Below, one piece after another: positions 12,274 to 23,900 of a DNA stretch of 64,000 bases. The DNA is taken from contig NZ_CP015596.1 in assembly GCF_001644575.1 (NCBI RefSeq), positions 3,720,001 through 3,784,000 on the forward strand. The letters are read 5' to 3'. The position numbers were made by a program, and so were the translations under genes. The notes beneath the pieces are model-generated. The model was not told the origin of the DNA, ran no database searches, and saw nothing but the letters and a program-made list of their open reading frames with translations. Positions within the stretch are counted from its first letter, which is position 1. Each line of letters begins with the position of its first letter. Source of the DNA: Mycobacterium adipatum (lineage in GTDB: Bacteria; Actinomycetota; Actinomycetes; Mycobacteriales; Mycobacteriaceae).

Positions 12274-13560
12274 TTAGAGCGTGTCTACGACGTCGATATA
12301 ACCGCAGTACACGGCGGCTTTCTCTTCGTAATTCCGGAAGATGTCGTAACTCGCCGCCCCCGGTGACAGCAACACCACGTCGACCGCCGGCAGTGCCGCG
12401 GCCACCCGGACCGCGTCCTGCAGGCTCTCGACCAGATGGGTGCGGTCCGGATGGGCGGCGGCGAACTCGACGCCGATCCGCGCGCCATTGGTCGGCCCCT
12501 GGATCAGGGTGACCCGGCGCCGCCCACTGCACAGATAGGTGTCCAGCTGCCGATAGTCCAGCGCACGATCCATGCCGCCGACGATCAGGGCGATCTCCTC
12601 GTCGGGCCGCATCGCGGTCAACGCGGCCACCACGGCTTCCCCGGTGGTGGCCAGGGTGTCGTCGATCCAGCGGATGCCACCGGTGCGCCGGACCGTCTGC
12701 AGCCGGTGCGCCAACCCGTCGAACGACGCCGCCGCGGCGTCCACCTCGTCGGCAGTCACCGGACGCCCGAGTACCTGCTCGGCGGCCAGCGCCGCGAGCG
12801 CGGCGTTGACGGTGTTGTGCGCGTATGACAGCACCGAGTCCCCGGCCGGCGTCCGGACCGTCGCCGGATCCAGTTCACGCACCGCGGGAAAGTCCGAGAT
12901 ACCGATCCCCCGAAGGGTTTCCACGACACCGGAGGTCGCGATCAGACAGCGGGTCGTGGCCCCGAACACATGGGATTTCGCTTCGTGGTAGGCGGTGATG
13001 TCACCGTGGAAGTCGAGGTGGTCCTGGAACAGGTTGGTGATCACCGCCACCGCCGGAGGGGTGCGCAGCAGCGCACACTGCTGACTCGACAACTCGGCGA
13101 CCACCCATTGATCGCCGGCCGGGTCCAGGTCCGACAGCGGTGTGCCGATATTGCCCGCGGCCACCGCGGGCACCCCCAGCCCGGTCAGCAGGTGCGCCAG
13201 GAACGCGGCGGTCGTGCTCTTGCCCTTGGTGCCGGTGATTCCCACCGTGCGGGCGCCGTGGTGTGCCATGAACCAGTCGGCGGCGTTGGACACCACCGGA
13301 CCGTCGGCGCGCATCTGCGCGAACACCGGATGCCGCCATGGCACGCCGGGACTGACGAAAACGATATCGGTGTCGCGCAACCGTTCCGGGGCATCCGGGC
13401 CCTGGTGCACCGTCAGGCCCGGGATTTCCGGTGCTGTCACCTGCCGATCGTCCACCGCGATGATGCGTGCGGCGCCCTGCGCGGCGGCGGTGCGGGCCAT
13501 CGACAGCCCTTCCTTACCGAGCCCCCAGATGCCGACGACCCGACCGGTCAGCTCACCCAT
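12274..13560 (-). CDS. murD2: MurD2-like ligase (UDP-MurNAc-L-Ala--L-Glu ligase)
   Basis: Mur-ligase protein of 428 residues. The N-terminal part binds the UDP-sugar (GIWGLGKEGLS), the central ATPase domain has GITGTKGKST with the P-loop Lys near 114, and VITNLFQDHLDFHG carries the Mg/substrate residues. It overlaps the adjacent MurL-like gene by 8 bp. In Xanthomonas, MurD2 adds L-Glu instead of D-Glu to UDP-MurNAc-L-Ala and MurL then epimerises it; the pairing suggests the same here. Substrate choice cannot be read from sequence, so a paralogous MurD remains possible. The ordinary MurD of mycobacteria lies in the division/cell-wall cluster elsewhere. The start is the ATG giving MGELTGRVVG; the 15 upstream in-frame residues lie inside murL. 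Confidence 0.8.
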   Translation of the reverse strand: MGELTGRVVGIWGLGKEGLSMARTAAAQGAARIIAVDDRQVTAPEIPGLTVHQGPDAPERLRDTDIVFVSPGVPWRHPVFAQMRADGPVVSNAADWFMAHHGARTVGITGTKGKSTTAAFLAHLLTGLGVPAVAAGNIGTPLSDLDPAGDQWVVAELSSQQCALLRTPPAVAVITNLFQDHLDFHGDITAYHEAKSHVFGATTRCLIATSGVVETLRGIGISDFPAVRELDPATVRTPAGDSVLSYAHNTVNAALAALAAEQVLGRPVTADEVDAAAASFDGLAHRLQTVRRTGGIRWIDDTLATTGEAVVAALTAMRPDEEIALIVGGMDRALDYRQLDTYLCSGRRRVTLIQGPTNGARIGVEFAAAHPDRTHLVESLQDAVRVAAALPAVDVVLLSPGAASYDIFRNYEEKAAVYCGYIDVVDTL

Positions 13561-14884
13561 CGATCGGCTTCGTATCGAGCAGGTTGGCGTAACGCTCGGG
13601 CACATGATGCGCGGCCGGCGACGGGTCCGGATTGACCGCCACTGCCGCCAGTTGCACGCGCCGGCCGGCGAATTCGTCGACCAGCGGCAGGCCTTGCCAC
13701 TGCGGGTCGTCGATCACCGCGAGCATCGACTCGGCGGCCTCGTAGTACTCCCCCACGCACTCGAACGGCTTGTGCACCCCGAGACCGAGGATATCGGCCA
13801 TGCCGTCCCGGTTACCGGTGTCGGCGAACAGATTGCCCCCGAAGATCTTCTCGCAGGTGGCCCGGCCCAGCCGCGGCGCCAGCAGCACGAAGACGAACTG
13901 GCATTTCGGGCAGTGTCCGCACCAGGAACTGGCGCGCCGGCTCGGGTCCAATGCGAACAGCCGGTTACAGCTGGTGAAGACGCCGAAGTACTCGGGGCTG
14001 GTGGCGAACCGGTCGGCGATCTGCGATTCCGACAGCCCGCGCAACAGGGAGAAATAGCGGTCCGGGTTGAATCCGAGCTGCGCCAGGGTGTCTCGTAGCA
14101 GCGTCTCGTACGCCAGGCTCTTGGACCACTGGTGGTTGATATCGCGGCCGAGCCACTCGATATTGCCGACATTGGAGGATCGCTCGTTGGACAACACCAC
14201 CGGCCCGAATCCGCGGGCGTCGGCGACCATCAACCCGATCACGCTGTTGATGGCGGTCACCGGCACGTGCCCGTTGTAGGCACCCTCGGCGTTGGCCTGG
14301 ATGAGCCTGCGGTCGATGCTCCGCCGGACGTGCACACTGTCCAGTCCGCTGACCTCGATGCACCGGTCGATGGGGTCATACCGGTTGACGCTGAACAACA
14401 TCGGTGCCACGCCGTGATGGCGGAAGGCCTCGATGGTGACCACCGAGTCCTTGCCGCCGCCGACGGGTACCAGCGGGGTCGCCGCCGGATCCCAGTCGTC
14501 GCGCGGGTCGGGTGTCGCGGTTGCCGCCGGACCGTCGATCTCGGGTGTCAGGGCGCCCGGCAGCTGGTTGGTGTAGGCGAACTCGCCGAGCCCACCCTCG
14601 ATCAACGCGCTCAAGTACGTCTTCTCGAAATCATGAGTGGGGAAGGCGATCTCGACCTTCGGCGGCGCGGCCGCCTTGTAGTAGCTCAGCGAGCAGGTGA
14701 GCGCGAGCAGCCGGGTCAACCGCGGATCCGGCTCGGTGTCGGTGTCACCGAAATCGATCACCTCGGTGAAGCTGACGGGATCCGGCCCGCGCAGCGTGTA
14801 GTTCAGTTCGAGCCGGCCGCCGGCCCAGTCGTGGCCGTCGATCACCAGCGCGTCGAAGGTTCGCGGCTGGAAGGGTGTACTCAT
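13553..14884 (-). CDS. murL: MurL-like UDP-MurNAc-L-Ala-L-Glu epimerase
   Basis: A 443-residue protein with an ATP-pyrophosphatase-like PP-loop, PVGGGKDS at about residues 142-147, a SNERSSNVGN block, and a conserved Cys cluster (SWCGHCPKCQ) toward the C-terminus. These are hallmarks of MurL, which uses ATP to epimerise the terminal L-Glu of the nucleotide precursor to D-Glu. The immediate, overlapping murD2-like neighbour is the strongest support. It overlaps the upstream aminotransferase-fold gene as ATGA, so the three are one transcriptional and translational unit. Function is inferred from family and context; the alternative is an uncharacterised PP-loop enzyme. Confidence 0.8.
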   Translation of the reverse strand: MSTPFQPRTFDALVIDGHDWAGGRLELNYTLRGPDPVSFTEVIDFGDTDTEPDPRLTRLLALTCSLSYYKAAAPPKVEIAFPTHDFEKTYLSALIEGGLGEFAYTNQLPGALTPEIDGPAATATPDPRDDWDPAATPLVPVGGGKDSVVTIEAFRHHGVAPMLFSVNRYDPIDRCIEVSGLDSVHVRRSIDRRLIQANAEGAYNGHVPVTAINSVIGLMVADARGFGPVVLSNERSSNVGNIEWLGRDINHQWSKSLAYETLLRDTLAQLGFNPDRYFSLLRGLSESQIADRFATSPEYFGVFTSCNRLFALDPSRRASSWCGHCPKCQFVFVLLAPRLGRATCEKIFGGNLFADTGNRDGMADILGLGVHKPFECVGEYYEAAESMLAVIDDPQWQGLPLVDEFAGRRVQLAAVAVNPDPSPAAHHVPERYANLLDTKPIDG

Positions 14885-15636
14885 GCCGGCACCATCTCGA
14901 AACGACGGTCGCCGATGGCGTTCACGGGGTGGGTCTCGAAACGCGGTGACACCCACCACGCCCGGGTCGCGACGGAGATCGGGACCGGCGCATCCGAATA
15001 CGTCACCGCGGGCAGTAGGCCGGCCTCGCGCGCCAGCTCCAGCCGGTCGGCCCCGGCGCCCACCATGCCGTCTGCGGTGTCGACGAGCAGTGCCCCCAGG
15101 CGTGGTGGATACACCAGGTCGCCGTCGACGCGGACCTCGTCGGCATGACCGCCGGCGCGCAGTTCGCGTTCGGTGAGATCGGACTCGGCATGGCTGCTGG
15201 TACGGGCGGCCATCCGGCGCCAGTGCGGCACCGTGGCGGTCTGCGGGTCCGGTGTCACGGTCAGCGCCACGGGTTCGGGCCGGACGGGCTCGATCACCGA
15301 CGCCGATACCAGGAATTCGGACCGGCCGTCGAGTTCGACGACCGAGATGCGCGCCGCCAGGGTGATCGGTCCGTGCCGCCGCTGCGCCTCGGTCACGAGG
15401 TTCTGCAAAGTCTCATGCAGCACGCTGACCGGCGGGATGGCGACACCGAAGAAGCGCGCGGCCTCTTCCAGTCGCCGCCAGATCAGTCCGGCACCTGGGG
15501 CTCGGCCGCTGACCAGCGGTGCGGTGAGCGTCGGATGGGTGCCCAGAGCCGCGACCAGGGCGGGTGCTGTGACGAGTGGCGCGTCGCCTTCGGTGATGCC
15601 ACCGGCCGACGTCGACACGAATTCCAAGGTACTCAT
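14881..15636 (-). CDS. Class-IV aminotransferase-fold protein, apparently lacking the PLP lysine
   Basis: 251 residues, first gene of the murD2/murL cassette. The C-terminal half follows class-IV PLP enzymes (D-amino-acid and branched-chain aminotransferases, aminodeoxychorismate lyase): RAGGHADEVRVDGDLVYP, then GAGADRLELAREAGLLP, then AWWVSPRFETHPVNAI, matching 'GxdEal..', 'GitR..vlelA...G' and 'S.r.i.pV..id'. Where the Schiff-base Lys should be, the sequence reads PHWRRMAARTSSHAES, with Arg instead of Lys. It is therefore likely a non-catalytic or repurposed fold. Unlike MurD2 and MurL, no role for such a protein is known to me. The start MSTLEFVS is the first ATG after the divergent 45 bp intergenic gap to the GNAT gene. 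Confidence 0.55.
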   Translation of the reverse strand: MSTLEFVSTSAGGITEGDAPLVTAPALVAALGTHPTLTAPLVSGRAPGAGLIWRRLEEAARFFGVAIPPVSVLHETLQNLVTEAQRRHGPITLAARISVVELDGRSEFLVSASVIEPVRPEPVALTVTPDPQTATVPHWRRMAARTSSHAESDLTERELRAGGHADEVRVDGDLVYPPRLGALLVDTADGMVGAGADRLELAREAGLLPAVTYSDAPVPISVATRAWWVSPRFETHPVNAIGDRRFEMVPA

Positions 15637-15681
15637 CGACTCGCCGATCCTACCGCAGTCAGCAGCGGCGATACTGATGCG

Positions 15682-16132
15682 ATGGGGATGGCGCAGGCGC
15701 GGATCGCGCGGCTGACCGAGACGGACTGGCGGGCCTTCGCCGGGGTGCGGCTGCGTGCACTCACCGACTCGCTGGGCGCCGAGGACCCCCAGTACCGGTA
15801 CGAGTCCACGTTCACCGCGGCGCAGTGGCGGCGCAGGCTGCGGGCGCACGCCCAGTTCGCTGCGGTGGTCGGCAACCGGCCGGTCGGCCTGATCGCCGCG
15901 CAACGCCAGAGCTCGGAATCGGTGTATCTGTACTCGCTGTGGCTGGATCCCGAGGCGCGTGGGCGCGGGCTGGGCCGCACCCTGGTCGCGGAGGCGGTGG
16001 GCTGGGCCCGCAGTCAGCGGGTGCGGCGGGTGACGCTGCGTGTGCACGTCGGCAACGAGGCGGCGCGCGCGGTCTATGACAGTCTCGGGTTCACCGTCAG
16101 TGCCGGCGAAAGCGGCGACACCGGCGATGAGA

Positions 16133-16158
<26 letters not shown>
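15682..16158 (+). CDS. GNAT-family N-acetyltransferase
   Basis: A 158-residue single-domain acyl-CoA-dependent acetyltransferase. SLWLDPEARGRGLGRTLVAEAV carries the acetyl-CoA pyrophosphate loop (R-x-x-G-x-G/A type), and HVGNEAARAVYDSLGF is the typical C-terminal motif B. Substrate unknown. It is divergent from the murD2/murL cassette with a 45 bp shared upstream region, so the two could share a promoter region. Its 3' end overlaps the convergent PH-domain gene by 26 bp. A second in-frame ATG lies two codons on. Confidence 0.85.
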
Positions 16159-18338
<2,180 letters not shown>

Positions 18339-18433
18339 CTTGTGCCACCTTCATCAGATTCGTGAGCGTCGGCCGGCACGCACGCGCGGGTGGACCGACT
18401 TACATCAGTATGAACCACGGGCCCTGAACAGTT

Positions 18434-18469
18434 ATTGCCCGCCGGTCCCGGACGGGACCAGCGGGCAAT
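18434..18469 (-). terminator. Strong inverted repeat after the Ig-repeat operon
   Basis: Arms ATTGCCCGC...GGTCCC and GGGACC...GCGGGCAAT pair with one mismatch bulge around a 3-base loop. It starts 22 bp past the stop of the last Ig-repeat gene on the minus strand. No T-run follows, as is common in mycobacteria. It would separate the Ig-repeat operon from ribBA. Confidence 0.65.
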
Positions 18470-18490
18470 CTGCCCGGTGTGCCGTGCGAT

Positions 18491-20125
18491 CTAGAACACG
18501 TACTCCGCGGTGACGCAGGCCGGGGTCCCGTCGGGCTTGCGGTGGCCGTCGTAGAAGGTGATCGTGAACGCCTCGGTGGGGTACCAGGTTCCCGTCCGCG
18601 CCGCGGTCGATTCGTAGTGCACGGTGAACGCGCCGACCCGGTTGCGGCCCACCGACACCACCCCGGTCGGGTTGCGTTGGGTGATGCAGAACGTGATGTC
18701 GTCACCGTCGACGTCCACGACGCTGGTGGTCCAGTCGCCGGTCGCGAGGCCACGGGTGCGGCCGCTGCCGCCAGTGGTGCCCTGGGTGGGAGTGTTGTTG
18801 TACGGGTGCAGAGTCACCGTCACGAGCACGGGGACGGAAACACCGTCGGCGCCCTGCCCGAGGACGCAGAAGGTGTCCATCTTGTCCGCGGCCAGCGCGT
18901 CCACCGCGGCGGCGCGGTGACCCACCCCCAGGTTCTGCGCGCTGGAGTAGGTGAACGTGCCGTCCTCGGCGATCGTGGCCGAACTGCCCTTCGTGGTCAG
19001 CACGGTGCCGCAGGTGAAGCGTTCGACACCGGCCGCGGCGATCATGCCTCGGGTGCTCTGATCGCCCATTCCGTTGATCCCCGACTCGAACACCACCACC
19101 GTGGCCTGCACCGGGGACGTGGTGGCCAGCGGCGGCGACACCCGCACGTCGGCGGCGGTGATCGACCGGCCGTACCCGTCGGTGCCGATGATCGTGAAGC
19201 TGTCGGCGGCGGTGATGCCGTGGCCGAGCCCGGGTGTGCGGGTGTAGACGTAGTTGCCGTTGCGGTCCACCGTGACGGTGCCCTTGCGGGGCGCGGTGCC
19301 CACGCTGAACGACAACGGACCGTCCTCGCTGACCGCCAGCCTGCCGCACTGCACATTCGGCGCCGTGCGCACGGTCTGCACCCCGATCGTCAGATTCGCC
19401 AGCGGGTTGACGGTGACGTCGGCCGAACCGCCCCGCGAGTTGGTGACCGTCACCACGAAGGTGTCGGTGTCCAGACCCGGGATGGTGGCCTGCGACACCG
19501 TGGGGATGAAGACGAACTGGCCGCTCGCCGTGTCGAGTTGGACCAGCCCGCCCTTGCGTGTGTACGCGGATTCCTCGGTGGAGCCGGCCGGGTTCGCGGC
19601 GTTGGCCAGGCTGTACTTCAGGGTGCCGCCGTCGCGGGCGGTGCCCTCGATGTACCCGGTGACGACACCGTCGGCGTCCGGCAACCGCAGGATCGGCGTC
19701 CCGACCGGCGGCAGGTCGACGGCGAGGATCTGCACCGCCACCGGCACATCGGTCGAACCGCCGTACAGGTCGGTGACGGTGACCGTGAAGGTGTCGACCC
19801 GGTCGTCAGGATCGGCACTCGCCGCGGCCAGCCGCCGGGCCTGATCCGACGGGGTGTAGCTGAACCGACCCGACAGCGCCCCCACCGACACCAGACCACC
19901 CTTGACCGTGGTGAACAGCACCGGCCCGTAACTGAGCGCGCCGGTGTTGCGGCTGATCACCGCACCGGACACGGTCCCGTTGGGCCGCTTCGGATCACCG
20001 ACCTCGGCGGCCGCGGTGGGCGGGGTGTCCGCGTGCACCACCATGTCCACCGCGTGCGAACTCGTGGAGAACGTGGTCGGGCTGGTGACGTGGACACCGG
20101 CTTCGGACCCAAGGCTCACCGCCAT
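18491..20125 (-). CDS. Ig-like/VCBS-type repeat protein, third of three
   Basis: 544 residues from the first canonical start (ATG). At least four Ig/cadherin-like beta modules of about 100 residues are seen, each with a 'G.v.vd..G.f.YtP' strand pair and ending 'DtFtVtVtD..GgS..v.V' (RFSYTPSDQARRL, DTFTVTVTDLYGGST; NYVYTRTPGLGHG, DSFTIIGTDGYG). Five Cys occur in the last 300 residues (QCGRL, FTCGT, TFCVL, ITFCI, PACVT), unlike the two upstream relatives. No N-terminal signal peptide and no sortase motif is visible. The real start may lie 42 bp upstream at an ATC (see that entry). Likely a surface or exported adhesin-like protein by family; no specific function recognised. Confidence 0.75.
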   Translation of the reverse strand: MAVSLGSEAGVHVTSPTTFSTSSHAVDMVVHADTPPTAAAEVGDPKRPNGTVSGAVISRNTGALSYGPVLFTTVKGGLVSVGALSGRFSYTPSDQARRLAAASADPDDRVDTFTVTVTDLYGGSTDVPVAVQILAVDLPPVGTPILRLPDADGVVTGYIEGTARDGGTLKYSLANAANPAGSTEESAYTRKGGLVQLDTASGQFVFIPTVSQATIPGLDTDTFVVTVTNSRGGSADVTVNPLANLTIGVQTVRTAPNVQCGRLAVSEDGPLSFSVGTAPRKGTVTVDRNGNYVYTRTPGLGHGITAADSFTIIGTDGYGRSITAADVRVSPPLATTSPVQATVVVFESGINGMGDQSTRGMIAAAGVERFTCGTVLTTKGSSATIAEDGTFTYSSAQNLGVGHRAAAVDALAADKMDTFCVLGQGADGVSVPVLVTVTLHPYNNTPTQGTTGGSGRTRGLATGDWTTSVVDVDGDDITFCITQRNPTGVVSVGRNRVGAFTVHYESTAARTGTWYPTEAFTITFYDGHRKPDGTPACVTAEYVF

Positions 20126-20164
20126 CGACGAGTCGAAGCTGCGGCGGTGAAGATCATCGATGGT

Positions 20165-20183
20165 GATGTGCGGATCTCCTTCT
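20165..20183 (-). promoter_or_regulatory. Shine-Dalgarno followed by ATC where a start codon is expected
   Basis: On the minus strand AGAAGGAG is followed 8 bases later by ATC ACC ATC GAT GAT CTT. The upstream paralogue has AGAAGGA, an 8-base spacer, then GTG ACG ATC GAT GAT CTG. The encoded TIDDL is thus shared, and the start codon position reads ATC. Either a non-canonical start is used or the start was lost by point mutation and translation begins at the ATG 14 codons on, which has no good ribosome site. Confidence 0.6.
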
Positions 20184-20200
20184 GGTGAACGGGATTCGGG

Positions 20201-20860
20201 TCAGTACGTGTAGGTGCGGTCGGTGTGCGACCCGCTGGAATCGGTCACCCGCAGCACCACGGACCCGGCCGGGCCCTTGTTGAAGAAGCTGCCGCCCGAG
20301 GACGTGAAGGTCAACGTGTGCTCACCGAGCGGTCCGACCGCGAGCGAGGAGGTGCCACCCGATGTCGACTGGATGCGCACCGTGGATCCGCCCTCGACGT
20401 GGATCGGGTGCCACTGCACCTCCTTGGCCCCACCGAGAAGGGTGTTGGATTTCACACCCTCCGACGGCGGGACGACCCGGTCGGCCGATACCGGTTCGGC
20501 GGCAGCACTATCGGCGATGACGTCGACGACGACATGCACCTCGACCCGGGTGCCGTGGGCGGCGGCGTGCAGCGTGAAGGCGTCGACCGTGTCGGGGTGA
20601 TGCGAACGCGCACGCGCCACCTGCCGGGCCGCCGGCGACGGGGTGTAGGTGAAGTCCCCGGTCCGGGGGTCCACCACGACAAGGCCACCCGTGGCGGTGC
20701 CGATGCGCTCCGGCCCGAACCGCACCGTGCGGTCGCCGCGGTCCACGATCCGCACCGTCCCGCGCACCACACCCGTGCGCGGATCCGGGGCGCCGATTTC
20801 GACCCACGGCTGCACGGCGGTCCGGATCTCGTCGGCACGCGCCAGATCATCGATCGTCAC
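20201..20860 (-). CDS. Ig-like repeat protein, second of three (short)
   Basis: 219 residues from a GTG with AGAAGGA at 8-base spacing, which decides the start over longer open frames. The N-terminus reads VTIDDLARADEIRT, a motif repeated at the head of the third gene. One VCBS-like module follows (GLVVVDPRTGDFTYTPSPAA, DTVDAFTLHAAAHGTRVEV), then a glycine/serine-rich beta domain (STSGGTSSLAVGPLGEHTLTF) ending YTY. No signal peptide, membrane segment or Cys is seen. It lies 43 bp after the first large repeat gene and in the same reading frame as the third gene, separated from it by the TGA and a new Shine-Dalgarno. Confidence 0.7.
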   Translation of the reverse strand: MTIDDLARADEIRTAVQPWVEIGAPDPRTGVVRGTVRIVDRGDRTVRFGPERIGTATGGLVVVDPRTGDFTYTPSPAARQVARARSHHPDTVDAFTLHAAAHGTRVEVHVVVDVIADSAAAEPVSADRVVPPSEGVKSNTLLGGAKEVQWHPIHVEGGSTVRIQSTSGGTSSLAVGPLGEHTLTFTSSGGSFFNKGPAGSVVLRVTDSSGSHTDRTYTY

Positions 20861-20903
20861 GGTGCGAATCCTTCTGCGTACGTGGCCGTCTCGCTCGCTC
20901 GTG

Positions 20904-23900
20904 TTACCAGGTCTTCGTGACGGACGCCGGCGTGCTGGTGACCACACCGTTGTTCGTCACGTAGTAGCCGTCGGTGACGGTGAGCCGGCTTCCGCTCCAC
21001 AGCGTGCTGGTGTACAGGCCCCGCCCGCCGAAGGTGAAGCTGGACCCGTTGTGGCTGAAGGTCAGCGAGTCGCCGTCGTCGTCGTCGACGTTGATCGCGC
21101 TTACCGTGCCCAAGAACATGTTGCCGCCGGAGATGGTGGGCGTCTTGTTGATCGCGTAGATCGCCACCGACACCGAGTAGCTGGTGCTGCCACCGAACCC
21201 GTCCACCGCGGTGGCCGTGAAGGAATCGGCGACCGCGCTACCGCTTGCGCCGATCTTGGCCGCCCCGTGGTAGTACGAGTAGCCCTCGTTGATGGTGTAG
21301 GTGAAGGTGCCGTCGGCGTTGACCGCGACCGTGCCGCCGTTGGCGGTGGAGAACGACCCCGCCGTGAAGCTCACGGCGTCCCCGTCGGCGTCGGTGGCCT
21401 TCAACTTCCCGGTGGTGGTCTGCTTCAGGGTGCCGATGCCCAGGATTCGGTTGTCCTCGATCGACGACCCGGTGAAGTTCGTGCTGCCGGCCACCGGTGC
21501 GACGTTGGTCACCGTCGGGGTGACGTTCACTGTCGCGATGATCACCGAATTGCCGTTGGCGTCGGTGGCCCGGATGGTGAAGCTGTCCCCCGGCGTCTGG
21601 GTATGCCCCAGTGCCCCGTTGCGGGTGTAGGTGAACCCGCCGGTGGACGTCACCGTGACCGTGCCCTTGGTGCCCTGGCTGCCGACGGTGTAGGTCAGCC
21701 CGGTGTTGCCGGCCGTATTGAGCTGTCCGGTAACCACATTCGGCGTCGAGGTGTTCACATTGGTGGTCGGGGACGGTGTGCTGAGCCCGGTCAGGCTGAC
21801 CGTGGCCGTCGAGACGCCGCCGTGGCCGTCGTTGACCTGGACCTGGAACGAGTCGGTGCTCTGGCCCGCGGTCGGGATATAGGTGAAGGAGTTGCCGCTG
21901 AACCGGATGATGCCGCCGTTGGCGGTGGAGGCCGTCCCGTTGGTCCCGCCGATCAGGGTGTAGGTCAGCGAGTCGTCGTCATCGTCGGAACCGGTGATGG
22001 TGCCGCGCACCACGCCCAGGGCGTCGGTGGTCTTACCGCCGACCGACACGCTCGACGACGGTGCGTCGTTGAGCTTCTCGATCGGAATCGAGACCACGAT
22101 GGTGGAACTGGCGCCGAAGGAGTCGGTGACCGTGATGCTGAAGGTGTCGTTGACGGCGTTGCCGGTGGCCCCGGTGGCCGCCGCGTCGTGGTAATAGGAC
22201 CGGAACTTGCCGATCCGGTAGGTGAACGATCCGTCCTCGGACACGTACACCAGGCCGCCGTTGGTGGTCGACTTGCCCAACGGTGTCGTCTGGTAGCTCA
22301 GCGCGTCGCCGTCGGCGTCGACGGCGTTGATGTTGCCCTTGGATTCCTGCCAGTACACGCCCAGCACATTGGTCACGTCGGACTCGGTGATGGCGGTGCT
22401 TCCCGGCGCCGGCGCGGCATTGGAGATGACCGGTGTGACCGTGACGGTGGCGACCGTGATGGTCAGGCCGTAGGCCGTGCCGATGATGTCGAAGGTGTCA
22501 CTGGTGCCGCCCACATGCCCGGTGGAGGTCCGGGTGTAGGTGTAGTTCACGCCGTCGAACGTCACGGTGCCATGGCCCGCGCCGGTCCCGGTGAACGAGC
22601 TGAACAGCCCGTTGTTGCCCGACGAGCCCAGGCTGACCGAACCGGTCACCACGCCGGGTGCCCCGTTGTTGGTCGTCACGGTGACGTTGTCCAGCGACGG
22701 GGTCGGCGCGATGACCGCGCCCAGGCCGACGAGGACGTTCGTGGTCCCGCCGCGGCCGTCGTCGACCGTGACGCTGAACGAGTCGTAGTAGCCGAGTGCA
22801 CCGCCCAGGCGCGGGATGTAGACGTAGCTGCCGTCCGCATTGACGTGCGCGATACCGCCGCCGTCGGTGTAGGCCGTGCTGGCGCCGTTGGAGCCGGTGA
22901 TCGAGTAGCTCAGCGGATCGCTGTCGAGGTTGATCACACCGGTGATGTGGCCGCGCACCACACCGTTGCTGTCGGCGATGATGTTGGACGCCACACCGCC
23001 GGCCGGCGGCAGGTTCCACTGCGGGATGGTCACGGAGACCAGCACGTCGACGCTGGCGCCGGCGGGATCGGTGACCGTGATGGTGAAGGTGTCGATCTTG
23101 TCGGCGGCCGACGCCCCGCTGGCACTGGCGGCGTTGCGGGCCTCGATCGAGGCGGTGTAGACGTAGTCGCCGGTCAGGGCGCTCACCACGACAGAACCCT
23201 TGTCGGTGGTGATGATGAGCGGCGTGTAGGTGTGGATGAGGTCGTCATCGGTGGTGACGATCGAGCCGGTCACCGTGCCGAGAAGGCTGCTGCCCCCGGT
23301 GTTCTGGTAGGTCGCCGACGGGGTCTGGTTGACCTGGGTCGACAAGTTGACCAGGAAGGTTGCACTGTCGCCGGAGAGCAGCCCGCCGTCCCATGCGGTG
23401 ATGGTGACCAGATCGGTGGTGATGGCCAGCGGCAGCGACGCGGCATGTGGGTTGTACGGCGTGTAGGTGAAGGTGTAGGTCACCCCGTCCGCCGCGGGTG
23501 TCGGGTCCACCGCGATGGTGCCCAGCAGGCCGGCGCTGGTGAAGGTCAGGGTGTCACCGTTGTCGTCACGGACCTTGAACGTACCGGTCAGCACCCCGGT
23601 GGTGTGGTCGGTGTGGGTGATGGTCGGGGTCGACTCGAACACCGGCGCCACGTTGATCTGGGCGATGGTGACCGTGATGGTGACCTCGGTGGTACTGCCG
23701 TGCAGGTCGTTCACGGACAGGGTGAACGTGTCGGTACCGCCCTGTGCCCGGATCGACAGTGACGGCACGTAGGTGTAGGTGTGGCCGATGACCGTCACCA
23801 GACCACCGCGGGTGCTGAGACCGGTCGGCGCGACCACCACCAGGTCGCCGTCCGGGTCGTCGACGTCCAGCGAGCCGGTGATGGAACCCAGGATCGGCTC

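Noticed and set aside
18339..18433. FMN riboswitch upstream of ribBA
   Set aside because: None of the conserved FMN-aptamer segments was recognised here or upstream of riboflavin synthase, ribD or ribH.
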